From an uncultured Opitutia bacterium (GTDB lineage: Bacteria; Verrucomicrobiota; Verrucomicrobiia; Opitutales; CAJWYM01), in NCBI GenBank assembly GCA_913049555.1, contig CAJWYM010000021.1, positions 1-44,922 on the forward strand: a stretch of DNA of 44,922 nt, given 5' to 3'. A program made the translations under genes and the position numbers. The first letter of the stretch is position 1, and every line of letters starts with the position of its first letter. The notes below the pieces were generated by a model that was not told where the DNA came from, did not search any database, and saw nothing but the letters and a program-made list of their open reading frames with translations. Positions 44,047-44,922 of this stretch are shown piece after piece.

Positions 44047-44907
44047 ATGAAGTGGTTTGAATTAGGAGATGATTTTACATTTACCCAGAATGGGTTGCAG
44101 GAAACTTTAGATGGGGGACAAAGTTTTTTATGGATTCAAGATAGAAAGACAAAAGACTGGATCGGTCAGATTGATGGGATTCCCTTCTCTATTCGCCATC
44201 AGGCCTCAAATCGAATAGAAGTTTGCAGTAGCTCTAAAAAGGAGGAACAAGAGATTGTATCGATCGCTTGCAAATATATTGGTAAAAACTCTTTTTTTGA
44301 TAAAATGAAGGACGAACTGCCTTGGCGCTCAGACACTGTTTTAAAAAATGCCATTCACGCTTTTCCAGACCTTAGAATTTTAACCCAAGACCCAGATCTT
44401 GTTTTGTTGTCATTTTTATGCAGTTCGAACAAAAGAATCCTACAAATAAAAGAGATGATCCGTCTACTTGCCATTAAGTTTGGCCAAGAGATTTCTCCTG
44501 AACAGTTTTGTCCACCCAAATTGTCCACTCTTAGTGAGGTAGAACTCGAGGATCTAAAACTATGCAAATTAGGGTATCGAGCTAAATATGTTAAATCAGT
44601 AGGTACTGTTTTAAAAAAGGAACCCGACTTTCATCAAACGATCCGCAAGCTTGATTACGCCACCGCCAAGAAAAAGATGTGTTCACTATTCGGAGTCGGA
44701 GAAAAGGTTGCAGATTGTGTTTTACTGTTCGGTTACCAAAAGTGGGAAGCTTTTCCAATCGATACATGGATTTTAAAGTCTCTAGAAGATCTCTATCAAC
44801 TGAAATCTTTCAATAAAAACCAGATGATACAGTTTGCCCACTTGCATTATGGCCGCTACGCAGGATACGCCCAACAGTTTTTATTCTCCTACATTCGGAG
44901 TATTTAG
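44047..44907 (+). CDS. OGG1-type 8-oxoguanine DNA glycosylase/AP lyase
   Basis: A 286-residue base-excision repair enzyme of the HhH-GPD superfamily. The N-terminal GGQSFLW (23-29) is the OGG1-family A-domain motif. LSFLCSSNKRI (121-131) corresponds to the human SSNNNI loop. The helix-hairpin-helix reads FGVGEKVADCVLLFG (215-229), with the Schiff-base lysine at K220, and the catalytic aspartate is D239 in FPIDTW. The end GRYAGYAQQFLFSYIR is conserved. It removes 8-oxoguanine from DNA and cleaves the AP site. Bacterial OGG1 homologues are less common than MutM, and the family also includes AlkA-like enzymes. The leader is A/T rich. Confidence 0.92.
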   Translation: MKWFELGDDFTFTQNGLQETLDGGQSFLWIQDRKTKDWIGQIDGIPFSIRHQASNRIEVCSSSKKEEQEIVSIACKYIGKNSFFDKMKDELPWRSDTVLKNAIHAFPDLRILTQDPDLVLLSFLCSSNKRILQIKEMIRLLAIKFGQEISPEQFCPPKLSTLSEVELEDLKLCKLGYRAKYVKSVGTVLKKEPDFHQTIRKLDYATAKKKMCSLFGVGEKVADCVLLFGYQKWEAFPIDTWILKSLEDLYQLKSFNKNQMIQFAHLHYGRYAGYAQQFLFSYIRSI

Positions 44908-44922
44908 GTGTATATCTAAAAA

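Overview
The window looks like a chromosomal piece of a low-GC, probably marine member of the Verrucomicrobiota. The best taxonomic pointer is a 1230-residue exported protein whose N-terminus resembles the Verru_Chthon cassette protein A family. Secreted sulfatases, an AraC regulator with a PAS sensor domain, Gfo/Idh/MocA oxidoreductases with xylose-isomerase-like TIM barrels, and TPR-rich membrane proteins fit the same group. The exact lineage is inference. No rRNA, tRNA, CRISPR array, prophage or transposase gene was seen.

Layout. 1-1252 (-): exported FecR-domain protein running off the left edge. 1529-5326 (-): Dabb-fold protein, pssA, a MamK-like actin and ffh, probably one transcription unit read ffh to Dabb. 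5414-8277 (+): ArsC/Spx-like protein, then a tight three-gene cassette of an EF-hand/Ser-Gly-rich anchored protein, a tandem DUF350 membrane protein and an acidic cytosolic protein. 8501-9840 (-): MYG1-like DHH hydrolase and an HU/IHF protein. 9937-12697 (+): methyltransferase, then sucC-sucD with a clear terminator. 12913-14385 (-): conserved protein of unknown function. 14456-23520 (+): sppA, sufT, two exported proteins, a TPR-AAA ATPase and a TPR membrane protein, almost all joined by 2-nt gaps or 4-nt overlaps.

23526-30018 (-): small exported protein with its own promoter, the giant Verru_Chthon-like protein, and a secreted sulfatase with a possibly leaderless mRNA. 30571-33614 (+): AraC/PAS regulator, oxidoreductase and TIM-barrel epimerase, a likely sugar catabolic unit. 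33616-33777: a long palindrome flanked by 5-bp direct repeats, a MITE candidate. 33861-35555 (-): TMTC-like GT-C/TPR membrane protein. 35876-38758 (+): modular sulfatase with two beta-trefoil-like domains and two calcium-binding TSP3-type segments, followed by a 70-bp hairpin and a decayed antisense sulfatase fragment. 39572-43932 (+): surE, GT9 glycosyltransferase, a divergent Gfo/Idh/MocA protein and a GlcD-type FAD oxidase. 44047-44907 (+): OGG1-type DNA glycosylase.

Themes are housekeeping (protein targeting, phospholipids, TCA cycle, Fe-S assembly, DNA repair) interleaved with polysaccharide or sulfated-glycan use. The most unusual items are the MamK-like actin beside ffh and pssA, the DUF350 cassette, the 162-bp palindromic element, the trefoil-TSP3-sulfatase fusion, the sulfatase pseudogene, and the TPR-AAA plus TPR-membrane pair. 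Translation signals are mixed: some starts have Shine-Dalgarno-like sequences, many have only A/T-rich leaders.
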